DNA of 64,000 bases from an uncultured Lachnospiraceae bacterium (GCA_934293575.1 CAKQYU010000001.1:333849-397848); one strand, 5' to 3'; shown: positions 18,376 to 27,296, counted from the stretch's first letter. Made by a program: numbers and translations. The notes: generated by a model from the sequence alone, not told the origin.

Positions 18376-18579
18376 TTATTGCAATTCGCTATTCATTCTT
18401 CCGTAGTAAGAAATGGCATATAATCCGCCGATACCTACGAGGGCATATATAATGCGGGTAAACATTGACATTTGTCCAAACAATGTACTTACTAAGTCAA
18501 AATCAAAAAATCCGATTAATCCCCAATTGATTGCACCGACGACAACAAATGTTAAAATTGTATAGTCTAATACTTTCAT
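18376..18579 (-). CDS. DUF378 small membrane protein
   Basis: A 67-residue protein with two hydrophobic helices and the family-typical V-G-A-I-N-W-G-L-I-G-F-F-D-F-D-L-V run, followed by R-I-I-Y-A-L-V-G. This matches DUF378, small membrane proteins of unknown function found widely in Firmicutes. AAGGAG precedes the ATG on the minus strand. It stands alone between the terminator and a divergent operon, so it has its own promoter in the AT-rich 18580-18660 region, where I could not pick a convincing pair of hexamers. Confidence 0.85.
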   Translation of the reverse strand: MKVLDYTILTFVVVGAINWGLIGFFDFDLVSTLFGQMSMFTRIIYALVGIGGLYAISYYGRMNSELQ

Positions 18580-18659
18580 TTTTAACTCCTTTCTGTATGA
18601 AATTCATACATTTGAATATTTATATTGTTCTATTATTTTATAAAAATTATTCATAAATA

Positions 18660-18688
18660 TTGTAGTTATTTTCCAAAAATGGTACAAT
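18660..18688 (+). promoter_or_regulatory. Promoter of the HlyD-like/yggS/sepF/divIVA operon
   Basis: TTGTAG (18660-18665), a 17-base spacer and TACAAT (18683-18688). Both hexamers and the spacing are the same as in the promoter at 8688. The start site would be near 18695, just ahead of the AACGGAGG ribosome binding site. Confidence 0.65.
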
Positions 18689-18719
18689 GTATTGATGTAA
18701 ATAACGGAGGTGCAATGTC

Positions 18720-20108
18720 TTGAGTGGAAACAAAAGACTGAAATATTCGAATGAAATTAAATTCAATGTCGGTACAGTAATTTTTCTTATAATTTTTGTA
18801 TATTTATTAATCCGGATCGTGATTTCCCTTCAAAAGGAATCGTTATCAATTTATGAAGTACAAAACAGTTATATTGATACCAATATCAGTACCACAGCGT
18901 TGATTGTCAGAGAAGAAAAAATAGTGACTGCAGACAGCGCCGGTGATGTCAATTACTATGTAAGAGACGGAGAAAAGGTTGGCAAGAATAAAGTAATTTA
19001 TACAATTGATGAAACCGGAAAAGTTGCAGACAAAATCAAAGAATCACAGGGGGATACCATTTCCTTATCGGATGAAAGTTTAGATGAAATCCGGACCAGG
19101 ATATTAAATTACGAAAATTATTTTAATTATTCCAATTATTCGGAAGTATATAATTTTCATTATGATATCTCAAATGCGGTTATGGAATTTGCCAATGAAG
19201 CATATATCGACCAACTGACTTCATTAGAGGATGGGGATTCCGGTTTGTACAAAAAAGTATATTCCGCAGAATCCGGTATTGTTACATATTACCAGGATGG
19301 ATATGAGGATTTTAATATCGATAATTTTAAGGCTTCCGATGTCAATAAGAGCGGCTATGAAAAAAAGACATTGAAAACCGGTCAGACAATAAACACAGGG
19401 GATCCGGTTTATAAGCTTGTAACTTCGGAAAATTGGAATTTAATCGCACCGCTTACCAGCGAACAGGCGAAGATGCTGAAGGATAAAGATACATTATCGA
19501 TTAATATACACAATAGTTCCAAAAATATACGCTGTTCTTTTGAATTGAAAAAAGTATCCAAACAAAATTTTGCGGTTATTTCACTGAATCAGCAAATGGT
19601 AAATTATATTAATGACCGGTTTGTGGATATTGTAATTGCAATGGATCAGAACAACGGATTAAAAATTCCGAATACATCCATAACGACCAAAAAGGTATAT
19701 AAGATACCGATTGAAATGTTATGTAAGGGCTCTAATACACAGGATGCCAATTATCTGAATTTAAAGGTCTTAGATGACAAAGGTGAGGTTACAATCAAAC
19801 AGATTGAACCAACGATTTACAAAACGGACAAAAAATATATTTATGTTGATCCGAATGATTTTTCAAAAGAGGATGTTATAACGAACTCCGATAATTCAAA
19901 AACGTTAGCGATTGCTCAGGCGGATACCAAAAAACTGAAGGGCGTCTATTGTGTAAATCAGGGTTCTGCGGATTTTCGATATATTGATATTATTTATCAG
20001 GATGATGAATACACGATAGTAAAAGATGGTGTAAATTACAGTATTTCATGGTATGACCGAATTGTATTAAATCAGTCCATGGTTACTGAAAATCAAATTA
20101 TAAAATAA
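18720..20108 (+). CDS. HlyD-like membrane-anchored periplasmic adaptor protein
   Basis: A 462-residue protein with an N-terminal cytoplasmic stub, one transmembrane helix (about residues 18-38) and a long extracytoplasmic part. The segment around residues 58-98 (ALIVREEK, then a barrel-sandwich stretch ending in KVIYTID) resembles the biotinyl-lipoyl-like hybrid of HlyD adaptors, and a matching second half follows near 180-235. No transporter gene is adjacent. Position first in an operon with yggS, sepF and divIVA is seen in related Clostridia and suggests an envelope or division role. The start is TTG at 18720, nine bases after AACGGAGG; an ATG at 18715 is out of frame and stops at once. Confidence 0.72.
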   Translation: MSGNKRLKYSNEIKFNVGTVIFLIIFVYLLIRIVISLQKESLSIYEVQNSYIDTNISTTALIVREEKIVTADSAGDVNYYVRDGEKVGKNKVIYTIDETGKVADKIKESQGDTISLSDESLDEIRTRILNYENYFNYSNYSEVYNFHYDISNAVMEFANEAYIDQLTSLEDGDSGLYKKVYSAESGIVTYYQDGYEDFNIDNFKASDVNKSGYEKKTLKTGQTINTGDPVYKLVTSENWNLIAPLTSEQAKMLKDKDTLSINIHNSSKNIRCSFELKKVSKQNFAVISLNQQMVNYINDRFVDIVIAMDQNNGLKIPNTSITTKKVYKIPIEMLCKGSNTQDANYLNLKVLDDKGEVTIKQIEPTIYKTDKKYIYVDPNDFSKEDVITNSDNSKTLAIAQADTKKLKGVYCVNQGSADFRYIDIIYQDDEYTIVKDGVNYSISWYDRIVLNQSMVTENQIIK

Positions 20109-20122
20109 GGCAGGTGTTACCA

Positions 20123-20815
20123 TTGGTTATTGAAAACTACCGGGAGATTAAAAAACAAGTTGAAAGTGTTGCAATACAGGCAGGCCGTGATCCCAAAGAG
20201 ATTACACTGATTGCGGTCAGTAAGACCAAACCGCTTTCTGATATAGAAGAACTGATTACCATTGGGGTAGAGGATTTTGGTGAAAATAAGGTACAGGAGT
20301 TATGTGACAAATACGAAAATGTATCGAAACCGGTTCGGTTTCATCAGATCGGACATTTACAGACAAACAAGGTAAAATATGTTGTCGATAAAGCATATAT
20401 GATTCATTCGGTGGATTCTTTGAAACTTGCGAAAGAAATCCAGAAAGAGGCAGTGAAAAAGAATGTAATCAGTCAGATTTTGATTGAAGTAAATGTAGCA
20501 AATGAAGAAAGTAAATTTGGTCTGAAAGTAGAAGAAGTGATTCCGTTTTTAGAGCAAATAAAAGAGTTTGATCATATTCATGTGAATGGCTTGATGACAA
20601 TAGCTCCATTTGTTGAAAATCCGGAGGAAAATCGTCAGTATTTCCATGCTCTGAAACAATTATCCCTTGACATCATTTGTAAAAACATTGATAATATTGA
20701 TATGAATGTCTTATCAATGGGTATGACAAATGATTTTAAGGTTGCTATAGAAGAAGGTGCGACAATGGTTCGTGTAGGAACCGCTATTTTTGGTCGCCGT
20801 AATTATAATATTTAA
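20123..20815 (+). CDS. yggS: PLP homeostasis protein YggS/YlmE (PLPBP family)
   Basis: Binds pyridoxal phosphate and helps keep free PLP and amino-acid pools balanced; no catalytic activity is established for the family. The PLP lysine lies in LIAVSKTKP and the family signature GENKVQEL follows; S-M-G-M-T-N-D-F and VRVGTAIFG bind phosphate at the end of the barrel. The frame is open from a GTG at 20114, but TTG 20123 sits seven bases after AAGGCAGG and gives the usual N-terminus (VIENYREIKKQV), so it is preferred. YggS-SepF linkage is common in Gram-positives. Confidence 0.92.
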   Translation: MVIENYREIKKQVESVAIQAGRDPKEITLIAVSKTKPLSDIEELITIGVEDFGENKVQELCDKYENVSKPVRFHQIGHLQTNKVKYVVDKAYMIHSVDSLKLAKEIQKEAVKKNVISQILIEVNVANEESKFGLKVEEVIPFLEQIKEFDHIHVNGLMTIAPFVENPEENRQYFHALKQLSLDIICKNIDNIDMNVLSMGMTNDFKVAIEEGATMVRVGTAIFGRRNYNI

Positions 20816-20827
20816 AGGAGAATCAAT

Positions 20828-21394
20828 ATGGCAGTGAAAACAGGTATGAACAAATTTATGGATTTCTTAAAGTTGTCGGATCCGGAAGAAGATTTTGATG
20901 ATGATTTGTTTGACGAAGATGACGGCTACGAAGAAGATTATTATGAAGAAAAACCGAAAAAGTCTCATACAAAAACCAGAAATACATATAGAGAAGAGGA
21001 AGATTTTGATGATTATGAGCCGAGAAAGGCAAAACCGAGACCAGCCAAAACATCGAATCCAAGTAAGTTAGTATCTATTAACAGTCGTAGTAATAATAGG
21101 AGTAGTAATCAAGTGTATGTAATTAAACCTCAGGACTTTGGCGAAGCACAAAGAGTAACCGATTATTTAAAAGAAGGAAAAACAATTGTAATTAACATGG
21201 AGGGTATTGAAGTACATGTTGCCCAGCGTATCATTGATTTTATCGGGGGTGCCTGCTATGCATTAGATGGTTCCTTACAGGCAATATCAGCAAATATCTT
21301 TATTGCCGCCCCACATAATATTGATGTATCAGGTGACTTAAGAGGAGAATTGATGAATGAATCAACCTTATCTCCGGAATTGGGTGTATTTTAA
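20828..21394 (+). CDS. sepF: Cell division protein SepF
   Basis: FtsZ-bundling and membrane-anchoring factor. Residues 1-20 form the amphipathic membrane-binding helix (MNKFMDFLKL), followed by a strongly acidic linker (about 18-45) and a basic disordered stretch. The C-terminal SepF domain (about 97-180) starts at VYVIKPQDF and includes GKTIVINMEG, a helix of hydrophobic contacts and the G-G-A-C-Y-A-L-D-G-S turn. Length 188 is normal. It is directly after yggS and before divIVA, the expected division cluster. Confidence 0.96.
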   Translation: MAVKTGMNKFMDFLKLSDPEEDFDDDLFDEDDGYEEDYYEEKPKKSHTKTRNTYREEEDFDDYEPRKAKPRPAKTSNPSKLVSINSRSNNRSSNQVYVIKPQDFGEAQRVTDYLKEGKTIVINMEGIEVHVAQRIIDFIGGACYALDGSLQAISANIFIAAPHNIDVSGDLRGELMNESTLSPELGVF

Positions 21395-21427
21395 AAATTA
21401 ATTTGTATTGGGTAGGAGGAGAAGTGT

Positions 21428-23347
21428 ATGTTAACACCGGTAGACGTACAAAATAAGGTTTTTAAAGGTGGTATAGGTTTTGATAAGAAGGATGTAGAAG
21501 CATTTATGGAGGAGTTATCATCCGATTATTCAGATTTATATCGTTCAAATGTAGAATTAAAAGATAAGGTTGCAACATTAAATGAAAGCTTGCAGCATTA
21601 TCGTACGATTGAAGAGTCTGTTCAGAAGTCTTTGACCATATCCGAAAAAGCGGCAGAGGAGACAATTAATGCTGCACAGGATAAAGCAAGACAGATTAAT
21701 ATTGAAGCAGAGTTGAAAGCCGAGGCAATCCTTGCGGATGCAAAGGATGAATTGGAAAAAACACAGGAAGAGATTTTCCGTCTGCAAAATCAGCATCAGC
21801 AGTTCGTTGCACAGTTTAAGAAAATATTGAATGCACAGCTTCAGTTGTGTGAAGGCGAAGTGGTTGATATCGACCTTGGGGAAGGTTTCGATATGGAACG
21901 ATATTCAGACAGTGGATTTTCCGGATTTGGAAGTGAAGGCGGTCTTGGTGGCGGCGGTGGTTACACCGGCTCTTATGATGATAGAGACAGAGCTGCCGGA
22001 GAACCATCCGCAAGTGTAGGTTCCTTGAATTTTGATCCGTTTACGGAAGCAAAGAACGGTGGTCGTTTCAGCTCAAAAACAACGCATAAATCATCTTCAA
22101 AGAATGGTGATAGCGGTAAACTCAGTTTAAACATGAAATCCGAACAATCTGCAAATGTAAAGATAAAGCGTAATATTCCGACAGCAGCAGGCAAACCGGA
22201 TACGGACGTAAAACAGAGTGAGCCAATTCCGAAAGAAAAGCCTGCTGTAAAGGAAAATACAGTAACAAAGGAAAAAGCAGCAAAAGAAAAAACAAGCCGA
22301 ATTCATGAGGCACAAAAAGCCAGAGAAGAGGCTGCAAGACAGAAGGTAGAACAGGAAGCAAAAGCCGCATTGGCAAGAGAAGAAGCAGAACGTAAAGCAA
22401 AACAGGCTGCGGAAGAAGCTGCTCGTAAAGAAAGAGAAGCTGCAGAGGAAGCTGCAAGACAGAAGGCAATCGAAGATGCCAAGAATGAGGAAATGGCTCA
22501 GGCTCATTATGACAGAGAATTAGAAGCTACTATTAATGCTGTCAGAGAGGCTGCAAAGAAACAGAATGAACCACAGGAGAATCCATATGTATCACAGCCG
22601 GTTCATTTTTCAATGAAATCTTCAAGTGCGGAAGAAAAAGCTCCTGTTCAGGAAACCCTACAACAGGAAACCTCTTTTGCGGATACAGAGGAACAATTAT
22701 CCGGTGAGGTGGAAGAAAAAATCGATGAATCAACAATGTTGGATTCAGAGGATAACTATTCGGATGGATTTGATTTTATTTCGGATTCTGATACACCGGA
22801 TAACAATATTGCAGATCAGTTAACCTTTGAGACAGAGGATGATACATTTGTTGGTGAAGTAGAAGAAAAAATTGATGAATCAACAATGTTGGATTCAGAG
22901 GATAATTATTCGGATGGATTTGATTTTATCTCGGATTCAGAGGATACTGACAATTCGGATCAGATTCATTTTGAGACAGCAGATGATGAGATGGCATATG
23001 TTGGTGAAGTTGAGGAGAAAGTTAATGAATCGAATATGTTAGATTCGGAAGATAACTATAATGATGGATTTGACTTTTTGGTAGATGATGATTCAGAAGA
23101 TGATATTCCAACCATCCAATCGGAATCCGCTTCTTCTTTTTCCATTAACAGTGGTTCTTTGCAGTCGGAGGATACAACATCCGATTCCGGCCTTGGTGGT
23201 GGACTTAATTTGAATATTAATTTCGGAAGTTCTACGAAAGATGATGATGACGATGTTTTTGTTGGCGATGTAGAAGATAAAAGTGTAAAACCATCCAATC
23301 TGATTGGAAATGATGACGATGAGGATGACGGATTTAATTTCTTGTAA
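21428..23347 (+). CDS. divIVA: DivIVA-family protein with long acidic repeat tail
   Basis: Curvature-sensing coiled-coil scaffold. The N-terminal 55 residues are a textbook DivIVA domain (MLTPVDVQNKVF with the membrane-inserting F, GFDKKDVEAFM), followed by a coiled coil up to about residue 140. The rest is unusual: a glycine-rich patch (about 158-182), a Lys/Glu/Ala-rich charged helix (about 255-380), and an acidic C-terminal region built from four copies of a motif G-E-V-E-E-K ... D-G-F-D-F. At 639 residues it is more than twice the usual length. Overall it is a pole-binding head with a long extended arm. GGTAGGAGG precedes the ATG. Confidence 0.9.
   Translation: MLTPVDVQNKVFKGGIGFDKKDVEAFMEELSSDYSDLYRSNVELKDKVATLNESLQHYRTIEESVQKSLTISEKAAEETINAAQDKARQINIEAELKAEAILADAKDELEKTQEEIFRLQNQHQQFVAQFKKILNAQLQLCEGEVVDIDLGEGFDMERYSDSGFSGFGSEGGLGGGGGYTGSYDDRDRAAGEPSASVGSLNFDPFTEAKNGGRFSSKTTHKSSSKNGDSGKLSLNMKSEQSANVKIKRNIPTAAGKPDTDVKQSEPIPKEKPAVKENTVTKEKAAKEKTSRIHEAQKAREEAARQKVEQEAKAALAREEAERKAKQAAEEAARKEREAAEEAARQKAIEDAKNEEMAQAHYDRELEATINAVREAAKKQNEPQENPYVSQPVHFSMKSSSAEEKAPVQETLQQETSFADTEEQLSGEVEEKIDESTMLDSEDNYSDGFDFISDSDTPDNNIADQLTFETEDDTFVGEVEEKIDESTMLDSEDNYSDGFDFISDSEDTDNSDQIHFETADDEMAYVGEVEEKVNESNMLDSEDNYNDGFDFLVDDDSEDDIPTIQSESASSFSINSGSLQSEDTTSDSGLGGGLNLNINFGSSTKDDDDDVFVGDVEDKSVKPSNLIGNDDDEDDGFNFL
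22703..23345 (+). repeat. Four acidic repeats at the DivIVA C-terminus
   Basis: Copies start at 22703, 22853 and 23003, an exact 150-base (50-residue) period, with a more divergent fourth copy starting near 23263 and ending at the stop. Each begins V/S-G-E-V-E-E-K or a variant and ends D-G-F-[DN]-F. Copies 1 and 2 are almost identical over about 90 bases of DNA, suggesting recent duplication. The motif reaches the last residues of the protein. Confidence 0.9.
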
Positions 23348-23357
23348 GGAGTTTTTT

Positions 23358-24461
23358 ATGGCAGAAATGACGGTACATAAAGATAATCAGCCGATATACG
23401 ATATTGTATTTCGGGATAGTTTTGATGATTTATTAAATGTATTAGAACCATTTGCAATTGAAAACAGAAGAGTGTGCATTGTAACGGAAACCAATGTATT
23501 TCAGTATTATGGAGATGCCGTCACATCAATTATAAAAACAAAGGCAAAAGAATGTATTACTTTTATTTTTCCGGAAGGGGAAGCAAATAAGAATTTAAAT
23601 ACCGTTCAGAATTTGTATGAAACCCTGATTTTAAATCAGTTTGACCGAAAGGATTTGTTGATTGCTTTAGGTGGAGGTGTGGTTGGTGATTTGACCGGTT
23701 ACACTGCGGCAACCTATTTGCGTGGAATTGATTTTATACAGATACCGACAAGTTTGTTGGCACAGGTTGATAGTAGTATTGGCGGAAAAACAGGGGTGGA
23801 TTTTCACGCATACAAAAATATGGTCGGTGCTTTTCATCAGCCAAAATGTGTTTATATGAATTTATCAACCTTGCAAACATTAAGTGAGCGGCAATTTAAT
23901 TCGGGATTAGGTGAAATTATAAAACATGGTCTGATTAAGGATAATGATTATTATCAATGGATTTGTGACCATTATGATGATATTCAAAAAAGAGATATGG
24001 ATACGATGCTTACAATGATTACAAAAAGTTGTGATATCAAGCGGAGAGTTGTAGAAGAAGATCCGACCGAAAAAGGAGATCGTGCATTATTAAATTTTGG
24101 TCATACCTTAGGTCATGCAATCGAGAAATTGATGGATTTTCAACTGCTGCATGGAGAATGTGTTGCAATTGGGTGCATTTTAGCCGCTATCATATCGAAA
24201 AACAAAGGGTATCTTACCATGGATGAATTGGTGAAGATTTATAAGAGTTTTCAGGTATTTCATTTTCCGGATTTGGATTATAATTTAGATTTTTGGAATG
24301 TTATAGCAACAACGAAAAATGATAAGAAAATGGTTGCCGGTAAGATTAAATTTATTTTACTTCATAAAGTTGGACAGGCATATATTGATACCTCAATCAC
24401 GGATGAAGATATGATGGAGGCTATGAATGAATATGCATCTTTGAAAGAAAGGTTAGTTTGA
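23358..24461 (+). CDS. aroB: 3-dehydroquinate synthase
   Basis: Second step of the shikimate pathway: DAHP to 3-dehydroquinate, using NAD and a divalent metal. The NAD-binding GGGVVGDLTGY, the substrate-binding QIPTSLLAQVDSSIGGKTG, and the metal ligands around E-V/E-x and NFGHTLGHAIE with HGE(C)VA are all visible. The open frame extends back to 23304 inside divIVA, but TAAGGAG at 23345 places the start at ATG 23358, giving 367 residues. It lies within a division operon, followed by lspA four bases later. Confidence 0.96.
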   Translation: MAEMTVHKDNQPIYDIVFRDSFDDLLNVLEPFAIENRRVCIVTETNVFQYYGDAVTSIIKTKAKECITFIFPEGEANKNLNTVQNLYETLILNQFDRKDLLIALGGGVVGDLTGYTAATYLRGIDFIQIPTSLLAQVDSSIGGKTGVDFHAYKNMVGAFHQPKCVYMNLSTLQTLSERQFNSGLGEIIKHGLIKDNDYYQWICDHYDDIQKRDMDTMLTMITKSCDIKRRVVEEDPTEKGDRALLNFGHTLGHAIEKLMDFQLLHGECVAIGCILAAIISKNKGYLTMDELVKIYKSFQVFHFPDLDYNLDFWNVIATTKNDKKMVAGKIKFILLHKVGQAYIDTSITDEDMMEAMNEYASLKERLV

Positions 24462-24465
24462 TACG

Positions 24466-24996
24466 ATGACAGAACAGAAATTTAAGCAATCAAATCATAG
24501 AAATAAAATTGCAGGTAATTATATACCTGCAACTTTTTCTTTTATTATTTTGGTTTTTATTGATCAATTTGTAAAATATCTGGTAGATTCCCACATCCCG
24601 TTATATGACTCGGTTGAAATCTTACCTGATATTTTTGAGTTACGTTATATTCAAAATCCGGGAGCTGCCTGGGGCGTATTAAAGGATAAACAATATCTGT
24701 TTATAATCTGTACGGTAATCGTACTTGTGATTGGTGTCATTTTTTATCACAAATGTGTAAAGCAGAATGTTTTTCGGGATATCCGGATTTATACGATTAT
24801 TATACTTGCCGGTGCGGTTGGAAATATGATTGACCGGATACGTTATCATTATGTTATTGATTATTTCTATTTTAAATTGATTGATTTCCCTGTGTTTAAT
24901 ATTGCAGATTGCTATGTGACGGTTGGATTTGCATTATTGTTGATTTCGATTTTGTTTAAATACAAAGAACAGGACTTTGATGTTTTGAAAAATTAA
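24466..24996 (+). CDS. lspA: Lipoprotein signal peptidase LspA
   Basis: Membrane aspartyl protease that cleaves prolipoprotein signal peptides, needed for lipoproteins such as the carboxypeptidase at 16913. There are four transmembrane segments after a 20-residue polar lead. The family motifs are intact: IDQFVKYL, IQNPGAAWG, the first catalytic aspartate in GNMIDRIRY, and the second in FNIADCYV. Length 176 is typical. The ribosome binding site lies in the end of aroB. Confidence 0.97.
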   Translation: MTEQKFKQSNHRNKIAGNYIPATFSFIILVFIDQFVKYLVDSHIPLYDSVEILPDIFELRYIQNPGAAWGVLKDKQYLFIICTVIVLVIGVIFYHKCVKQNVFRDIRIYTIIILAGAVGNMIDRIRYHYVIDYFYFKLIDFPVFNIADCYVTVGFALLLISILFKYKEQDFDVLKN

Positions 24997-25011
24997 TGTG
25001 AGGCTCGGATT

Positions 25012-25929
25012 ATGGTATATGAATTTGAAGTAGATGCAGAGAATGCAGGCGTTCGAATTGATAATTTTTTAAATAAATATATTGAAGATTTGTCCCGTTC
25101 TTACATTCAGCACCTGATAAAGGATGGATTTGTCAAGGTCAATGAAAAGAATATAAAGCCAAATTATAAGTGTAAATCAAAAGATATCATTAATGTTCAG
25201 GCGGAAGAAAAAAAGGAATTAGAGGTTCTTCCGGAGAATATTCCGATTGATATTGTTTATGAAGATGAAGATATTATTATTGTTAATAAACAAAAAGATA
25301 TGGTAGTACATCCTGCAGCAGGCCATGAAAATGGAACGTTGGTTAATGCATTGCTCTACCATTGTAAAAATCGTTTATCCACGATTAATGGGGTGGTTCG
25401 TCCGGGAATTGTACACCGGATTGACCGGAACACGACAGGTTTGCTGGTTATATGTAAAAATGATAAGGCACATCAGTGTCTGGCGGAGCAATTGAAGGAA
25501 CATTCAATTACCAGAAAATATCATGCAATCTGCTATGGAACGTTTAAGGATTTGGAAGGAACGGTTGATGCGCCGATTGGCAGACATGAAACGGATCGTA
25601 AAAAAATGGCAATCAATCGAAAGAATGGAAGAAGAGCAGTAACACATTACCGGGTTTTGCAAACACTTGGTAATCAATATTCGTATATTGAATGTACCTT
25701 AGAAACCGGACGCACACATCAAATCCGGGTGCATATGGCATCCATTGGACATCCTATATTGGGAGATGATGTATATGGTCCGAGAAATCCTTCCATTAAA
25801 AATTTGGAAGGACAGACCTTGCATGCAAAAGTTCTTGGATTTATTCATCCAAGAACCGGTCAGTATATTGAATTTAATTCCGAATTACCGGATTACTTTC
25901 AAAAACTTTTAGATAAGCTTGATAAATGA
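25012..25929 (+). CDS. RluA/RluD-family pseudouridine synthase
   Basis: Isomerises uridine to pseudouridine in RNA, probably 23S rRNA. An N-terminal S4 RNA-binding domain (about residues 12-70, VRIDNFLNKY and SRSYIQHLIKDGFV) precedes the catalytic domain with HRIDRNTTGLLV, where the aspartate is the nucleophile, and later RTHQIRVHMASIGHPILGD. Length 305 fits RluD/YlyB. The lspA-rluD pair is widely conserved in Firmicutes. The exact target sites cannot be read from sequence. No clear terminator was seen between this gene and the convergent recombinase. Confidence 0.94.
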   Translation: MVYEFEVDAENAGVRIDNFLNKYIEDLSRSYIQHLIKDGFVKVNEKNIKPNYKCKSKDIINVQAEEKKELEVLPENIPIDIVYEDEDIIIVNKQKDMVVHPAAGHENGTLVNALLYHCKNRLSTINGVVRPGIVHRIDRNTTGLLVICKNDKAHQCLAEQLKEHSITRKYHAICYGTFKDLEGTVDAPIGRHETDRKKMAINRKNGRRAVTHYRVLQTLGNQYSYIECTLETGRTHQIRVHMASIGHPILGDDVYGPRNPSIKNLEGQTLHAKVLGFIHPRTGQYIEFNSELPDYFQKLLDKLDK

Positions 25930-26008
25930 TAAAGGCACGTAAAATCAGAATAAAAGGACAAGGAATTTCAAATATCAAGCTTTGATTGAATGGACTATTT
26001 TTAATGGA

Positions 26009-27070
26009 CTATTTCTTGTCGGGATGTTCCCGTAATGTAACCGCATCCTTTGCACGCATTCTTTGCCAGTCATCGATATCGGCATAATGTTTTTTTGTGG
26101 TATTTACATCCTTATGGCCTAATACATCCGCTACAAGATAGATATCGGATGTCTGCTGATATAAAGCAGTACCATATGTACTTCTTAACTTATGAGGTGT
26201 AATTTTTTTGAGTGGTGTCGTTATTTGTGCATATTTTTTAACCATATTTTCAACGGAACGGACAGAAATACGTTTGCGTTGGCTGCTTAGAAAAAGAGCC
26301 TGTTCATGACCTTCAACCGGAATGATATTTTTTCTTTCATCGAGGTAATCCAGTAAAGCATCTTTGGCTTCGGTACCAAAATAAACGTATGCTTCATAGC
26401 CGCCTTTTCGGACAATTTTAATTCGGTCGGTGTCAAAATCAACATCATTGATATCCAATCCGACACATTCCGATACACGAATACCGGTTCCGAGCATAAG
26501 GGTTAATAAAGCCAAATCCCTTACCTTTGTTTTTTCATGAAATTGTTGTTGTTTTTCTGATAAATGATTTCCGTATTCTACATTGTCTAAAAACTGGGCA
26601 ACTTCATTTGCCTCCATACGGATGATTGCTTTATCGTGAATTTTTGGAGTGTCAACAATGATTGCGGGATTTCCGGATATTTTTTTGTTTTTGTACAAAT
26701 AACTCATAAAAACGCGCAAGGACATTAGCTTTCTTTTGATTGCCCGTTCACCGTTAGTAAATTCCCGGCCATTCTTTTGATATACCTTTAAATGTTCCAG
26801 ATATTCTTCAATATCTTCGGATGTAATCTGATCGATGATATCAATGGAAATATCTTTAGTAGTTTTACCCTGAAGGGATTTGTTGGTGTCACATAAGTAT
26901 TCGTAAAAGGATTTTAAATCTCTGGCATATCCAAGTCTGGTACGTGGAGATTTGCTGTATTCAATGGAACGGAAAAAGGTTGTTACATATTGTGGCATTT
27001 CACTTAAGATATTTCTTAAAAGCTTAATATTTTTGATTTCTTGTTCTTCATGATACGTTCGGTTTGGCAT
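26009..27070 (-). CDS. Xer-type tyrosine recombinase (XerC/D/S-like)
   Basis: Site-specific recombinase, probably the chromosome-dimer resolvase. The N-terminal SAM-like core-binding domain spans about 20-135. The catalytic domain has R198 (GTGIRVSE), a lysine in the beta hairpin (K222), H293-x-x-R296, H319 (LGHKDV) and the nucleophile Y329. Length 353 and the N-terminal extension before the core resemble the single-recombinase XerS type more than XerC or XerD, but that is inference. GAGGAG lies 12 bases before the ATG. A dif-like palindrome lies in its leader, 40 bases upstream of the start. Confidence 0.88.
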   Translation of the reverse strand: MPNRTYHEEQEIKNIKLLRNILSEMPQYVTTFFRSIEYSKSPRTRLGYARDLKSFYEYLCDTNKSLQGKTTKDISIDIIDQITSEDIEEYLEHLKVYQKNGREFTNGERAIKRKLMSLRVFMSYLYKNKKISGNPAIIVDTPKIHDKAIIRMEANEVAQFLDNVEYGNHLSEKQQQFHEKTKVRDLALLTLMLGTGIRVSECVGLDINDVDFDTDRIKIVRKGGYEAYVYFGTEAKDALLDYLDERKNIIPVEGHEQALFLSSQRKRISVRSVENMVKKYAQITTPLKKITPHKLRSTYGTALYQQTSDIYLVADVLGHKDVNTTKKHYADIDDWQRMRAKDAVTLREHPDKK

Positions 27071-27109
27071 GTTTATTGAGAACTCCTCTTCATTATTTTA
27101 GTGTATATA

Positions 27110-27137
27110 TTTTCGTAAAACTATGGTTTTGCGAATA
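27110..27137. promoter_or_regulatory. dif-like 28-bp palindrome upstream of the Xer gene
   Basis: Arms TTCGTAAAAC (27112-27121) and GTTTTGCGAA (27126-27135) are inverted copies with one mismatch. Read as an 11-6-11 Xer site it spans 27110-27137 with centre CTATGG. It lies between the promoter (27155-27184) and the start codon of the recombinase gene. In streptococci and lactococci the dif site lies next to xerS, which supports a recombination-site reading. A transcriptional operator is the alternative. Confidence 0.55.
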
Positions 27138-27154
27138 ATTGGATTGCTAAGATT

Positions 27155-27184
27155 ATATTACTCTATTCTTATCTTCTTTGTCAA
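27155..27184 (-). promoter_or_regulatory. Promoter of the Xer-type recombinase gene
   Basis: On the minus strand: TTGACA (27184-27179), an 18-base spacer and TAATAT (27160-27155). An overlapping TATAAT is also present but at a longer spacing. The start site would be about 27148, so the dif-like palindrome lies in the 5' untranslated region. Confidence 0.65.
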
Positions 27185-27296
27185 GTATTGATAAAGTTTA
27201 TTTTCAATACGATATGTTTTCGCTTCCTTCATCAATACCTGACTAAGAAAAATAATTATCAATCATAAATATATGAACATATAAATACTTACGGTA

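Noticed and set aside
22703..23345. Regular repeats as a CRISPR array
   Set aside because: They are in-frame coding repeats of a DivIVA tail at 150-bp spacing, with no uniform spacers.
25989..26014. Direct repeat AATGGACTATTT twice, 14 bases apart, at the end of the Xer gene
   Set aside because: A short tandem duplication at a gene end with no associated mobile element; too small to assign a function or call an attachment site.
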